Notes under the pieces: generated by a model
What the model saw: the letters and a program-made list of their open reading frames with translations, nothing else
What the model was told of the DNA's origin: nothing
The model's database searches: none
Made by a program: the position numbers and the translations under genes
Assembly: GCF_000372465.1 (NCBI RefSeq)
Contig: NZ_AQUZ01000056.1
Coordinates: 1 to 55,086, forward strand
Direction of reading: 5' to 3'
From: Kribbella catacumbae DSM 19601
GTDB lineage: Bacteria; Actinomycetota; Actinomycetes; Propionibacteriales; Kribbellaceae
Length of the DNA: 55,086 bases
In this document: one piece after another, positions 39,892 to 48,565 of the stretch
How the letters are laid out: each line of letters opens with the position of its first letter
Numbering within the stretch: position 1 is the first letter of the stretch

Positions 39892-41411
39892 AAATCGGTT
39901 GGTTGACCCTGACACTGCTCCTGCCGCTGGTAGGTGCCCTGGTGACGATGGCGGTGCCGAAAGCCAAGGCGCTGCTGTCGAAGCAGGTCGCGCTGGGCTT
40001 CTCCCTGCTCACGCTGGCACTGACCGCGGTGATCGCCGTCGGCTACCACCAGAACGGTGCGGCCGACTATGAGGAGAACCACACCTGGATCGAGGCCTTC
40101 GGCGCGCACTACGCGCTCGGCCTGGACGGCGTCGGGATCGTTTTGGTGGTGCTCACCGCGCTGCTCACGCCGATCGTGCTGCTCGCCTCCTGGAACGACG
40201 CCAAGTCCGGTCGCTGGAGCGAGAAGTCGTTCTTCGCCTGGATCCTGGCCCTGGAAGCCCTGTCGATCGGCGTCTTCGCCGCCACCGACGTCTTCCTGTT
40301 CTACGTGCTGTTCGAGGCCACGCTGATCCCGATGTATTTCCTGATCGGCGGCTTCGGTGGCGCGCAGCGTTCGTACGCCGCGGTGAAGTTCCTGCTCTAC
40401 TCGCTGCTCGGCGGACTGCTGATGCTGGCCTCCGTGGTCGGCCTGTACGTCATCTCGGCCAAGAACGGCGACCCGTCGTACCTGCTGGCGGACCTGGTCA
40501 AGCTCGACCTGAGCCAGAACACCGAGCGCTGGCTGTTCCTCGGCTTCTTCTTCGCCTTCGCGGTGAAGGCGCCGATGGTGCCGTTCCACACCTGGCTGCC
40601 GGACGCCGCCGCCGAGGCGACCCCCGGTACGTCGGTCCTGCTGGTCGGCATCCTGGACAAGATCGGCACCTTCGGGATGATCCGGTTCTGCCTGGGCCTG
40701 TTCCCGAACGCGTCCGAGTGGGCCACCCCGGTGGTCCTGGTGCTGGCGCTGATCAGCGTCCTGTACGGCGCGCTGCTGGCGATCGGCCAGACCGACATCA
40801 AGCGGCTGATCGCGTACACCTCGATCTCGCACTTCGGCTTCATCGTGATGGGCATCTTCGCGCTCACCTCGCAGGGCCTGACCGGGTCGACGCTGTACAT
40901 GTTCAACCACGGGCTCTCCACCGCAGCGCTGTTCCTGGTGGCCGGCTATCTGATCTCGCGGCGCGGTTCGGCCCGGATCGCCGACTACGGCGGGGTCGAG
41001 AAGGTGGCACCGGTGCTGGCCGGCACCTTCTTGTTCGCCGGCCTGTCCAGCCTGTCGCTGCCCGGGTTGTCGCCGTTCATCTCCGAGTTCATGGTGCTCG
41101 CCGGAACGTTCAGCAGGCACAAGGTGATCGCGGTGATCGCCGTCGTCGGTATCGTGCTGGCCGCGCTCTACATCCTGATCATGTACCAACGCCTGATGAC
41201 CGGACCGGTACGGGACGGGATCGAGAAGCTGAAGGACCTGAACTTCCGCGAGGTGTTCGCGATCGCACCGCTGCTCGTGCTGATCGTCGGCCTCGGGGTC
41301 TACCCGAAGCCGGTGGTCGACATCATCAAGCCGGCCGTTGAGTCGACGATGCAGCGCGTGGGCGTCACCGACCCGGCCCCGCAGGTTCCCGTGACGGAGG
41401 GACACAAGTGA
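39888..41411 (+). CDS. nuoM: NADH-quinone oxidoreductase subunit M
   Basis: This 507-residue antiporter-like subunit has the conserved FYVLFEATLIPMYFLIG (proton-path Glu), FHTWLPDAAAEATPGTSVLL and TDIKRLIAYTSISHFGFI. It starts at GTG 39888 overlapping the nuoL stop and overlaps nuoN in the same way. Confidence 0.97.
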   Translation: MKIGWLTLTLLLPLVGALVTMAVPKAKALLSKQVALGFSLLTLALTAVIAVGYHQNGAADYEENHTWIEAFGAHYALGLDGVGIVLVVLTALLTPIVLLASWNDAKSGRWSEKSFFAWILALEALSIGVFAATDVFLFYVLFEATLIPMYFLIGGFGGAQRSYAAVKFLLYSLLGGLLMLASVVGLYVISAKNGDPSYLLADLVKLDLSQNTERWLFLGFFFAFAVKAPMVPFHTWLPDAAAEATPGTSVLLVGILDKIGTFGMIRFCLGLFPNASEWATPVVLVLALISVLYGALLAIGQTDIKRLIAYTSISHFGFIVMGIFALTSQGLTGSTLYMFNHGLSTAALFLVAGYLISRRGSARIADYGGVEKVAPVLAGTFLFAGLSSLSLPGLSPFISEFMVLAGTFSRHKVIAVIAVVGIVLAALYILIMYQRLMTGPVRDGIEKLKDLNFREVFAIAPLLVLIVGLGVYPKPVVDIIKPAVESTMQRVGVTDPAPQVPVTEGHK

Positions 41412-43009
41412 GTGCAGTGCTGATGACGCAGGTGCTGCCACTGGCAGACTTCGTCGCCCCGAAGATCGAGTACAACGAGCTCGCACCGCTGCTCGTTGTC
41501 TTCGGCGCGGCCTGTGTCGGCGTCCTCGCCGAGGCCTTCCTGCCGCGGCAGCTGCGGCACGTGGCCCAGGTGGCGCTCGCGCTGGTCGGCCTGGTGGTCG
41601 CCGCCGTGCTGACCGTCCTGCTGATGGTGGACGACAAGAAGCTGATCGCGGCGCAGGGTGCCATCTCGGTGGACGGCCCGGCGCTGTTCACCTGGATCAC
41701 GCTGCTCACGCTGACCGTGATCAGCGTGCTGCTGTTCGCCGAGCGCTCGGTCGACGGTGGCCTGTCCGCCTTCGCGGGCCAGGCGGCCGCAGTACCGGGT
41801 AGTGAGGCTGAGCGGGAGGGCACGGCTGCCAAGGTCGAGCACACCGAGGTCTTTCCGCTGACGCTGTTCGCGGTCGGCGGCATGATGCTGTTCGCCTCGG
41901 CCAACGACCTGCTGATCATGTTCGTCGCACTCGAGGTCTTCTCGCTGCCGCTGTACCTGCTCTGCGGGCTGGCTCGCCGCCGCCGGCTGATCTCGCAGGA
42001 AGCCGCGATGAAGTACTTCCTGCTCGGCGCCTTCGCCTCGGCCTTCCTGCTCTACGGCATCGCCCTGCTCTACGGGTACGCCGGGACGATGTCGCTCGGC
42101 GGCATCTCCGACGCGCTGGCCACCAAGACCAGTGGCGACGCGATGCTGCTGGCCGGTACCGGCCTGATCGCGGTCGGCCTGCTGTTCAAGGTCGGTGCGG
42201 TTCCGTTCCACTCGTGGACGCCGGACGTGTACCAGGGTGCGCCGACGCCGGTCACCGGGTTCATGGCCGCCTGTACGAAGATCGCCGCGTTCATCGGCCT
42301 GATGCGGGTGTTCTACGTCGCGCTGGGCGGCAGCCGCTGGGACTGGGCGCCGATGATGTGGATCGTCGCCATCCTCACCATGGTGGTCGGCTCGATCGTG
42401 GCGCTGACCCAGACCGACGTGAAGCGGATGCTCGCCTACTCGTCGATCGCGCACGCAGGGTTCCTGCTGACCGCGTTCGTCGGGCTCTCGCAGGCCGGCA
42501 GCGGAGTCACCAACGGCATCACCTCGACGCAGGCCGTGCTGTTCTATCTGGTCTGCTACGCGTTCCCCACCATCGGCGCCTTCGCTCTGGTGACGCTGGT
42601 CCGCGACGCGGGCGGCGAGGCGACGCACTTGTCGCGCTGGGCCGGACTGGGCAAGAAGTCGCCGCTGCTGGCGGGCATCTTCGCCTTCTTCCTGCTCGGC
42701 TTCGCGGGTATCCCGCTGACTGCTGGGTTCACCGGCAAGTGGGCCGTGTTCACGGCGGCCTGGACCGGTGGCGCGTGGCCGCTGGTAGTGGTCGCGGTGC
42801 TGTGCAGCCTGGTCGCCGCGTTCTTCTACGTCCGCGTGATCGTGCTGATGTTCTTCTCCGACCTGCCGGCTGACGCGCCGGACGTGGCGCTGCCCGGGTG
42901 GCAGACCACGACCGCCGTCGCCCTGGGTCTGGCCGCCACGGTGGTACTCGGTGTGGTTCCCGGGCCGGTGCTGGCGCTGGCTTCCAGGGCGGGTGAGTTC
43001 ATCCGGTGA
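41408..43009 (+). CDS. nuoN: NADH-quinone oxidoreductase subunit N
   Basis: This 533-residue antiporter-like subunit has MFVALEVFSLPLYLLCGLARRR, FHSWTPDVYQGAPTPVTGFM and TDVKRMLAYSSIAHAGFLLTA. An insertion of about 25 polar residues near position 130 separates two helices. It is the last complex I gene and overlaps the polyprenyl synthase start (GTGA). Confidence 0.97.
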   Translation: MSAVLMTQVLPLADFVAPKIEYNELAPLLVVFGAACVGVLAEAFLPRQLRHVAQVALALVGLVVAAVLTVLLMVDDKKLIAAQGAISVDGPALFTWITLLTLTVISVLLFAERSVDGGLSAFAGQAAAVPGSEAEREGTAAKVEHTEVFPLTLFAVGGMMLFASANDLLIMFVALEVFSLPLYLLCGLARRRRLISQEAAMKYFLLGAFASAFLLYGIALLYGYAGTMSLGGISDALATKTSGDAMLLAGTGLIAVGLLFKVGAVPFHSWTPDVYQGAPTPVTGFMAACTKIAAFIGLMRVFYVALGGSRWDWAPMMWIVAILTMVVGSIVALTQTDVKRMLAYSSIAHAGFLLTAFVGLSQAGSGVTNGITSTQAVLFYLVCYAFPTIGAFALVTLVRDAGGEATHLSRWAGLGKKSPLLAGIFAFFLLGFAGIPLTAGFTGKWAVFTAAWTGGAWPLVVVAVLCSLVAAFFYVRVIVLMFFSDLPADAPDVALPGWQTTTAVALGLAATVVLGVVPGPVLALASRAGEFIR

Positions 43010-44022
43010 GTCCGTCCCCGCTGCCGGCCGAGAGCCTGGGATTCGCGTTCGCCGACGAGGCGCTCGAGTCCCGGGTTCGTGCTGGGCTGGAAAGGGTCGA
43101 GCAGGTGCTTCGCGACTCCGCGCAGTCCGAGGCCCCGTTCGTCACCGAAGCCGCCCAGCACGTGATGGTTGCCGGCGGCAAGCGGTTCCGGCCGTTGCTG
43201 GTCCTGCTCGCCGCCGAGCTCGGCCCGAACGCGGGGGCGCCCGAGGTGGTCGACGCGGCCGTGGTGGTCGAGCTGACCCACCTGGCCACGCTGTACCACG
43301 ACGACGTGATGGACGAGGCCGCGCTGCGTCGCGGCGCCGACAGCGCGAACGCGCGCTGGGACAACTCGGTCGCCATCCTGACCGGCGACTGGCTGTTCGC
43401 CCGCGCCTCCGACCTGGTCGCCTCGCTCGGCCCGGAGGCGGTCCGGATCCAGGCTCGCACCTTCGGCCGGCTGGTCGAGGGGCAGATCCGCGAGACGCTG
43501 GGTGTCTCCGCTGGCCAGGACCCGCTCGCGCACTACCTGTCGGTGGTCGCGGACAAGACCGGCTCGCTGATCGCCACCTCGGCGCTGTTCGGTGCGCGGT
43601 TCGCGGGCGCGTCAGCCGAAGTACAGGAGACTGTTCGTGCCTTCGGTGAGGAGATCGGCCAGGCGTTCCAGCTGGCCGACGACATCCTCGACGTGATGTC
43701 CGAGGAGTCCGGCAAGACTCCTGGTACTGATCTGCGCGAAGGTGTGCCGACGCTTCCGGTGCTGATCTTCCGTGCCCAGGCCGACCCGACGCGGGAGGCC
43801 GACGCGCGTTTGCTCGAGCTGCTCGACTCCGACCTGAGCGACGACGCCCGCCTGGCCGAGACGCTCGGACTGCTCCGCGCGCACCCGTCGCTTCAGCAAG
43901 CCGAGGACGACGTACGCCGGCGCGCGGACGACGCCCGCAAGCTGCTCGAAGACCTCCCCGAAGGCTCAGGGCGCTCGGCTCTCGAGTCCCTTTGCGATCT
44001 GGTCGTCACTCGCTCCGTTTAG
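43006..44022 (+). CDS. Polyprenyl diphosphate synthase (probable menaquinone side-chain synthase)
   Basis: This 338-residue trans-isoprenyl diphosphate synthase has the first aspartate-rich motif DDVMD at 99-103 with RRG following, and the second, DDILD, at 225-229. GGKRFRP near 57-63 binds IPP. The residues before the first DDxxD (THLATLYH) are not bulky at the -5 position, compatible with a long chain product. It is coupled to nuoN, so a menaquinone tail enzyme (hepta- to nonaprenyl) is the best reading; chain length is not determined by sequence alone. Its 3' end overlaps the opposite-strand gene by 17 bases. Confidence 0.92.
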   Translation: MSPSPLPAESLGFAFADEALESRVRAGLERVEQVLRDSAQSEAPFVTEAAQHVMVAGGKRFRPLLVLLAAELGPNAGAPEVVDAAVVVELTHLATLYHDDVMDEAALRRGADSANARWDNSVAILTGDWLFARASDLVASLGPEAVRIQARTFGRLVEGQIRETLGVSAGQDPLAHYLSVVADKTGSLIATSALFGARFAGASAEVQETVRAFGEEIGQAFQLADDILDVMSEESGKTPGTDLREGVPTLPVLIFRAQADPTREADARLLELLDSDLSDDARLAETLGLLRAHPSLQQAEDDVRRRADDARKLLEDLPEGSGRSALESLCDLVVTRSV

Positions 44023-44620
44023 TTCTTCTCGGGCTGAAGGTGATCCTGGTCAGCTGATTCGCTTCGTGGCGGGTCAGGATCACTGCCGAGACAGCGCCGG
44101 GGACGACGCGACCGGGGTTGGTGGTCGCCAGGTCTCGCAGTACTGGCCATCGGCGGCTGTGGGTTTCCATGCTTCCTGGGCGCACGACCCGGGCGCGCGC
44201 CCGCTGGCCAAGACGAGCCACGTCGGCCGGTACGTCGAGCATGATCAAGTGGATCGGCCGGCCCGCGGCCTTTGCTGCCCGCCCGATCAGTTGCCTGGCC
44301 AACGGTTTGGTCGCACAGTCGTGGATCACCAACGGACCGGCGGTGCGGATCGCACGCAGTACGAGTGCGTAGTAGGCCAGGTGCAGCGCTGGGCGCCAGA
44401 CGGCGTACGGGATGGGACGCAGTACTGGCTTCCAGCGATTCCTCAGACGTTCGGAGTCGAGCACCTGTACGGCGCCGGGCTCGGAGAACAGCCGCCGGAG
44501 CAGGGTGCTCTTGCCGGCGCCGGGCATCCCGGCTAGTACGACGATCGAGTCGGCCGGGTAGTGCAGTTTGGTGGTGCCCAGGCCATCGCGGACACTCGGT
44601 GAGATCAGCAACGCGGTCAC
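44006..44620 (-). CDS. P-loop ATPase/kinase-like protein
   Basis: This 204-residue protein has Walker A GMPGAGKSTLLRR (about 32-44) and an acidic DSERLRNRW segment, followed by VIHDCATKPLARQLI and LIMLDVPADVARLGQ, the pattern of small zeta-toxin/kinase-like AAA_33 proteins. Substrate and role are unknown. It starts at GTG 44620 with AAGGAGG 6 bases before it. It overlaps the polyprenyl synthase 3' end convergently. Confidence 0.8.
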   Translation of the reverse strand: MTALLISPSVRDGLGTTKLHYPADSIVVLAGMPGAGKSTLLRRLFSEPGAVQVLDSERLRNRWKPVLRPIPYAVWRPALHLAYYALVLRAIRTAGPLVIHDCATKPLARQLIGRAAKAAGRPIHLIMLDVPADVARLGQRARARVVRPGSMETHSRRWPVLRDLATTNPGRVVPGAVSAVILTRHEANQLTRITFSPRRTKRSE

Positions 44621-44702
44621 AGGGAGCCTCCTTCGGCGTTCCCTCGATCATCCCCGGCGCCACTGAGAGACCCTTGAGAATCCGCTGAAGATGGCCAGTG
44701 CC

Positions 44703-45158
44703 CTAGCGACCGGTCCAGGTCGGGCTGTTGACGTAGTGGTTGTCGTAAAGATCACTCGTGGTGGCGAGCACGGACGGGTCGGTGTCGCCGCGGTAGACGC
44801 CTTCCAGCAGGCGGTAGTAGTCGAACCGCGGCTTGGCGTGGGTGAGGACGAAGAGCACCTCGGCGTCCGTAGTACCGGCTGCTTCGAAGGCGTGTGCGGT
44901 GTTCGGCGGTACGACGAGGAAGTCGCCCTGGTCGAGGGTGATCAGGTCGTCGCCGGTGAGGACGCGGAGGCTGCCGTTGAGGACGAAGAACAGTTCGGAG
45001 GCCTCGCGGTGCAGGTGCGGGGGAGCGCCTTCCTTGCCTGGCTTGAAGATCGAGCGGTGGCTGGTGAGGTGGCCGTCGGTCGCCGGGGTGTCGGCGAGCA
45101 GGGTGACGCCACTGGCCGCGAGAACTTCGGCGTCGGTCGAGCGAACGAGGATGGTCAT
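44703..45158 (-). CDS. Cupin-domain protein under Rrf2 control
   Basis: This 151-residue single cupin has the metal-site pattern PPHLHREASELFFVLNG (two His, one Glu) and a later His in PNTAHAFEA, framed by GDDLITLDQGDFLVVP. Such proteins are quercetinase- or oxidoreductase-like; the substrate is unknown. AAAGGAG precedes the ATG. The promoter contains the same dyad as that of the upstream rrf2-like gene, so it is the likely target of that regulator. Confidence 0.85.
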   Translation of the reverse strand: MTILVRSTDAEVLAASGVTLLADTPATDGHLTSHRSIFKPGKEGAPPHLHREASELFFVLNGSLRVLTGDDLITLDQGDFLVVPPNTAHAFEAAGTTDAEVLFVLTHAKPRFDYYRLLEGVYRGDTDPSVLATTSDLYDNHYVNSPTWTGR

Positions 45159-45180
45159 GATGGTGGTCTCCTTTGGTTGT

Positions 45181-45195
45181 GGATAGCAAATATCC
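45181..45195. promoter_or_regulatory. Rrf2-type operator before the cupin gene
   Basis: The dyad GGATA-GCAAA-TATCC is followed by AGAAT. The same 3' string AAATATCCAGAAT occurs at the rrf2-like gene's own promoter. It lies about 23 bases upstream of the cupin ATG, within the expected promoter. Confidence 0.6.
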
Positions 45196-45234
45196 AGAAT
45201 TAGGCTCTGGGTTTGCTCTTGTTTTGCTGGGATT

Positions 45235-45717
45235 TCAGGACTTGAGGTTGGCGAACCAGCGCCGGGTGTTGCCGGCGGTGTCGGGGTAGGTCTGCTCGAC
45301 CTGGGCGACGATGTCCGCGATCGTCTGACCCGACAGCTCGCGCCGGTAGGTGAGCTCGGCCTTGTGCATGGCCTGCGAGACCAGGCAGATCTTCCGGTAA
45401 TCGGCCTTCGAGTCGGCGCCCGGGCCTGCCTTCAGGATCTCCGTACACCTGAAGGCGTCGTCGGCCCCGTCGATCGCGACCACCACATCGAGCAAGCTGA
45501 TCTTCTCCGGCCGACGGGCAAGCTGAAACCCACCCTTCGGCCCCGAGGTCGACGAGAGAATCCCGGCGCGCGTGAGTGCCTGGAGTTGCTTGTTCAGATA
45601 CGCAGTAGGCAACTCGTAGAAGGCCGCAAGGCGCTTGGCGGTCACTGCCTCACCCGGGATGAAGCACAGATTCACGCAACTGTGCAGCGCCCACTCCACC
45701 CCCTCGTTCATCTTCAT
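45235..45717 (-). CDS. Rrf2-family transcriptional regulator
   Basis: This 160-residue protein has a winged helix of Rrf2 type (VTAKRLAAFYELPTAYLNKQLQALTRAGIL then SGPKGGFQLARRP). Cysteines are at 14, 18, 91 and 111; the three closely spaced cysteines of IscR/NsrR [Fe-S] sites are not present, so redox sensing may use a disulfide or an incomplete site. A strong promoter and its own operator lie directly upstream, giving autoregulation. The ATG at 45717 would be at or next to the transcription start (leaderless). Confidence 0.88.
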   Translation of the reverse strand: MKMNEGVEWALHSCVNLCFIPGEAVTAKRLAAFYELPTAYLNKQLQALTRAGILSSTSGPKGGFQLARRPEKISLLDVVVAIDGADDAFRCTEILKAGPGADSKADYRKICLVSQAMHKAELTYRRELSGQTIADIVAQVEQTYPDTAGNTRRWFANLKS

Positions 45718-45722
45718 AACCT

Positions 45723-45753
45723 AGATACTAAATATCCAGAATCCCCTTGTCAA
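45723..45753 (-). promoter_or_regulatory. Promoter and operator of the rrf2-like gene
   Basis: On the minus strand TTGACA (45748-45753), a 17-base spacer and TAGTAT (45725-45730) form a near-consensus housekeeping promoter. The dyad GATA-CTAAA-TATC (within 45723-45737) covers the -10. Transcription should begin about 7 bases further, at the ATG itself. Confidence 0.7.
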
Positions 45754-45877
45754 CCGGTCCTGGCTGCTGTGGGAGTCAGTGGTCACCTCAGACGGTGGGT
45801 GTCTGGCGGTGGCACGGGGGCAAGTCTGGCGGTGTATCCGGAAGCGGTCCGTCCGGGATGGGGCCTAGCCTTTGGGG

Positions 45878-46846
45878 ATGGAGCAGGAGTTCAGCGGGGA
45901 GGTCATCGAGTGGCGCGGGCCGGCGCCGTACTTCTTCGTCGCCGTACCGGAGCAGGAAAGTGACGCACTGCGGGCAGCTGCGGCGGTCACCAGCTACGGC
46001 TGGGGCATGTTGCCAATCACCGCTCGGATCGGCAACACCGAGTGGAAGACGTCGCTGTGGCCGAAGGATGGCGGCTACCTGCTCCCGCTGAAGGACGCCG
46101 TCCGCAAGCCCGAAGGCCTGGACGTCGGCGACGTCGTGGACATCCTGCTCATGTCAGACGCGCGGCCCAGCCCGCAGAAGCCGCCGCCGCCCGACAGCCG
46201 CGCGCAATCAGCCCCTCGTCCGGCCAAGCAGGTGCCCCGTCCGAAGGGCCCGCGGGCCCCGGTCACCGACGAGCAACTCAAAATCGTCCCGGCGAACCAG
46301 GCAACCTGGGAGGACCTGCGAGCGGTCTTCGGCACGACCGGCGACACCGCGCGGTGCTCGTGCCAGCGGTTCCGGATGCTGCCCAAGGAGTCCTGGGCGT
46401 CCGAAGGCCCCGAAGAACTCGCCGCCCGGCTTCGTGAGCAGACCGCCTGCGGAAACAAGCAGGCACAGACGACGAGCGGCCTGCTCGCATACCTCGACGG
46501 CGAACCCGTCGGCTGGTGCGCCGTCGCGCCGCGAGCGGATCACCCGAGGCTGCTACGCGACTACCGCGTCCCTTGGCTGGGCCGCAATGAAGACAAGGCT
46601 AACGCCACCGTCTGGGCCGTGACCTGCTTCGTCACCCGCGCCGGCTACCGGCGCCGAGGAGTCAGCCGCGCACTCGCCAGCGCCGCCGTCACCTTCGCCC
46701 GCGAGCGTGGGGCGTCCGCTGTGGAGGGCTACCCAGATTTCGTCGACGGCGGTTCTGTCGGCACTCTCGCCACCTTCGCCGATGCCGGCTTCGCCGAGGT
46801 GAGCCACCCAGGCAAACGCCGCGCCGTCATGCGTATCGACTTTTAA
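45878..46846 (+). CDS. DUF1905-GNAT fusion acetyltransferase
   Basis: This 322-residue protein has two parts. Residues 1-95 are a DUF1905 beta-barrel-like domain (EWRGPAPYFFVAVPE, GNTEWKTSLWPKDGGYLLPLK). After a Pro-rich linker, residues about 130-322 form a GNAT domain with CSCQRF, GEPVGWCAVAPR and FVTRAGYRRRGVSRAL (acetyl-CoA loop). Both halves occur separately elsewhere; a GNAT of this Cys-rich subtype is of unknown substrate. I use the ATG at 45878; a TTG two codons earlier is possible. No clear ribosome site is visible. Confidence 0.82.
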   Translation: MEQEFSGEVIEWRGPAPYFFVAVPEQESDALRAAAAVTSYGWGMLPITARIGNTEWKTSLWPKDGGYLLPLKDAVRKPEGLDVGDVVDILLMSDARPSPQKPPPPDSRAQSAPRPAKQVPRPKGPRAPVTDEQLKIVPANQATWEDLRAVFGTTGDTARCSCQRFRMLPKESWASEGPEELAARLREQTACGNKQAQTTSGLLAYLDGEPVGWCAVAPRADHPRLLRDYRVPWLGRNEDKANATVWAVTCFVTRAGYRRRGVSRALASAAVTFARERGASAVEGYPDFVDGGSVGTLATFADAGFAEVSHPGKRRAVMRIDF

Positions 46847-46889
46847 TTCCCCTGACCGGCGCACGCGTGGTGCGCTATTGTCCGCAACC

Positions 46890-47687
46890 ATGTTCGGTGT
46901 GCGAGGCAGGACGGCCCAGCTGGCGTGGTACCGGACCGATGAGGCGGCGGCCGAGGTCGCCTTCCTGCACGGCTTCTCCGACTCTGCGCAGTGCTGGGAG
47001 CCGCTGATCGGCGCGATGCCCGGGATTCGGGCGCTCGCGATCGATGCGCGCGGGCACGGCGAGTCCGGGCTTCCGGAGGAACCAATCGGCTATGCATCAC
47101 AATGCGACGATGCCGCTCTCGTGCTGTCGAGCCAGCCCGGTGACGGCGGGGTGGTCGTCGTCGGCCACTCGATGGGCGCGATGTCGGCCGCCTACCTGGC
47201 CGCGTCGAGACCGGACCTGGTCCGTGCGGTTGTGCTGGAGGACCCGCCGACTGGAGAGCCGTCTGCCGCCCCACAGGACGAATCGGAGCCCGTACCCGTA
47301 CCGACTTGGCTCTCGGACCTCCGAGCACTAGATCTGCCGGCCCGGATCGAGCGGGGCCGATCCGACGAGTCTGACTGGCCCGATGACGAGTTCGAGCCCT
47401 GGGCCGTGTCGAAGGCGCAACTCAACCCGCATCTGTTCGAGCTGCCGTATCAGGAGCCGGCCCCGCTGACCGACCTCCTGGCCGCGATCACGTGCCCGGT
47501 ACTGCTGATCCACGGGGACACCGATCGCGGCTCCCTGATCTCCACCGAGTACGCGAAGCGTTGCGCCGAAGCGGCAGCCGGCGAGTTCCAGGCGATACAC
47601 ATCGCCGGCGCCGGCCACTCGGTCCGCCGCGACAACCGCCCGCAGTACCTCGCGGAACTCACCACTTTCCTCAACCGACACCGCTGA
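46890..47687 (+). CDS. Alpha/beta hydrolase
   Basis: This 265-residue alpha/beta-hydrolase has the oxyanion-side motif FLHGFSDSAQCW, DARGHGES, nucleophile elbow GHSMG, catalytic Asp in LLIHGDTDRG and His in GAGHSVRR. It is cytoplasmic, with no signal peptide. The substrate is not predictable. It starts at ATG 46890; an in-frame TTG 12 bases upstream is less likely. It ends at the large repeat-rich non-coding stretch. Confidence 0.88.
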   Translation: MFGVRGRTAQLAWYRTDEAAAEVAFLHGFSDSAQCWEPLIGAMPGIRALAIDARGHGESGLPEEPIGYASQCDDAALVLSSQPGDGGVVVVGHSMGAMSAAYLAASRPDLVRAVVLEDPPTGEPSAAPQDESEPVPVPTWLSDLRALDLPARIERGRSDESDWPDDEFEPWAVSKAQLNPHLFELPYQEPAPLTDLLAAITCPVLLIHGDTDRGSLISTEYAKRCAEAAAGEFQAIHIAGAGHSVRRDNRPQYLAELTTFLNRHR

Positions 47688-47867
47688 GCACCGGCGCACC
47701 GGGCATGGCGCTGCATCTGCTACGACCTACTACTGCTACGCCAGTTCCGCCACATCCGCCCACCCGAGGAACAACTACCAGCCGCGGCGTGACGGCTCGG
47801 CCGCGCACCGACGTACCGGCTCCCGTCGGCATCGATAGCCGGTTGTATTACCGATAGCGCCTTGCAG

Positions 47868-48038
47868 AGCCTGTTGGGAAACGGGTCTGGGGTTCGCGTT
47901 GTGTCCCGACCGACAGGAAGTAGTGCCGGTTCTGCGGCCGGCCGCGGCCTCGGTGAGCGTGGCGCGCGGCCGAACGGTCGACTACTTCCTGTCGGTCGGA
48001 ACACAATTGGCCGCTGCCGAGCCAATTCGCAACAGGCT
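47868..48038. repeat. Nested inverted repeat, MITE-like
   Basis: The 26-base arms 47899-47924 and 47981-48006 are complementary with one mismatch; the left arm contains CCGACCGACAGGAAGTAGT. A second pair of arms, AGCCTGTTG (47868-47876) and CAACAGGCT (48030-48038), encloses them. The 56-base centre is very GC-rich and carries no reading frame. The size (171 bases) and symmetry fit a small non-autonomous mobile element or a structured RNA. Confidence 0.7.
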
Positions 48039-48224
48039 TTACAGCAGGCCATCGGCCCGATAAGCCGCTAACGGCACACCGGCCACAGGCCTCGCGAACT
48101 ACGCCTGGCCGAACGCCGGGCTGGGTTGCCGGCTAGCCACCCGACTGGGCTTGCTCGGGCGCCTGCATGCGGCCCCGCCAGTCGGATGGCGTCACGTGTG
48201 CGTCACCTCGCCTTTTGTGGCATC

Positions 48225-48286
48225 GGACGAGCGACGCAGGAGCGAGGTAGCTAGGGGTGGGGAGCGGCGACGTAGGAGCCGCGTGG
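48225..48286 (+). repeat. Direct repeat, copy 1
   Basis: This copy begins GGACGAGCGACGCAGGAGCG and ends GGAGCCGCGTGG. Copy 2 lies 340 bases downstream and differs by a small change around GTAGCTAGGGG/GTAGCGGGGG. Confidence 0.8.
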
Positions 48287-48409
48287 AGCGTTCGCCGTAC
48301 CAGCCTCCTGGCGACTCACCGACGGAGAGTGTGCATCGCCCCTCCTCTGGTGGTTCGCCCCTTGGTCTAACGATGGGCGAACCCCTCGTCGAGGGGTTGT
48401 CCGGTCAGA

Positions 48410-48450
48410 TTGTGGGTTGTCACCCTGGATTCCGGGGTGACAACCCACAA
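48410..48450. repeat. Strong 16-bp hairpin
   Basis: TTGTGGGTTGTCACCC (48410-48425) pairs perfectly with its complement at 48435-48450 around a 9-base loop. Two smaller stems precede it: GGTTCGCCC/GGGCGAACC (48352-48383) and CCCCTC/GAGGGG (48382-48396). No T-tract follows. Confidence 0.75.
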
Positions 48451-48565
48451 GTTGGGGGGACCGCCCAGATGCACAAGCACCGGCCGGCTACTCGGCTGAG
48501 GGTGCACCGGCCGGCCACTCAACTGGGCTCGCCTGTGCTTCGGCTCATTCCATCAAATGGCAGCG

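Noticed and set aside
38011..39915. 634-codon minus-strand frame opposite nuoL
   Set aside because: Repetitive His/Asp/Arg/Gln-rich antisense translation without hydrophobic or catalytic features; nuoL is clear on the other strand.
48477..48525. Possible CRISPR-like tandem (two 22-bp units)
   Set aside because: Only two imperfect units with a 5-base gap, no spacers and no cas genes.
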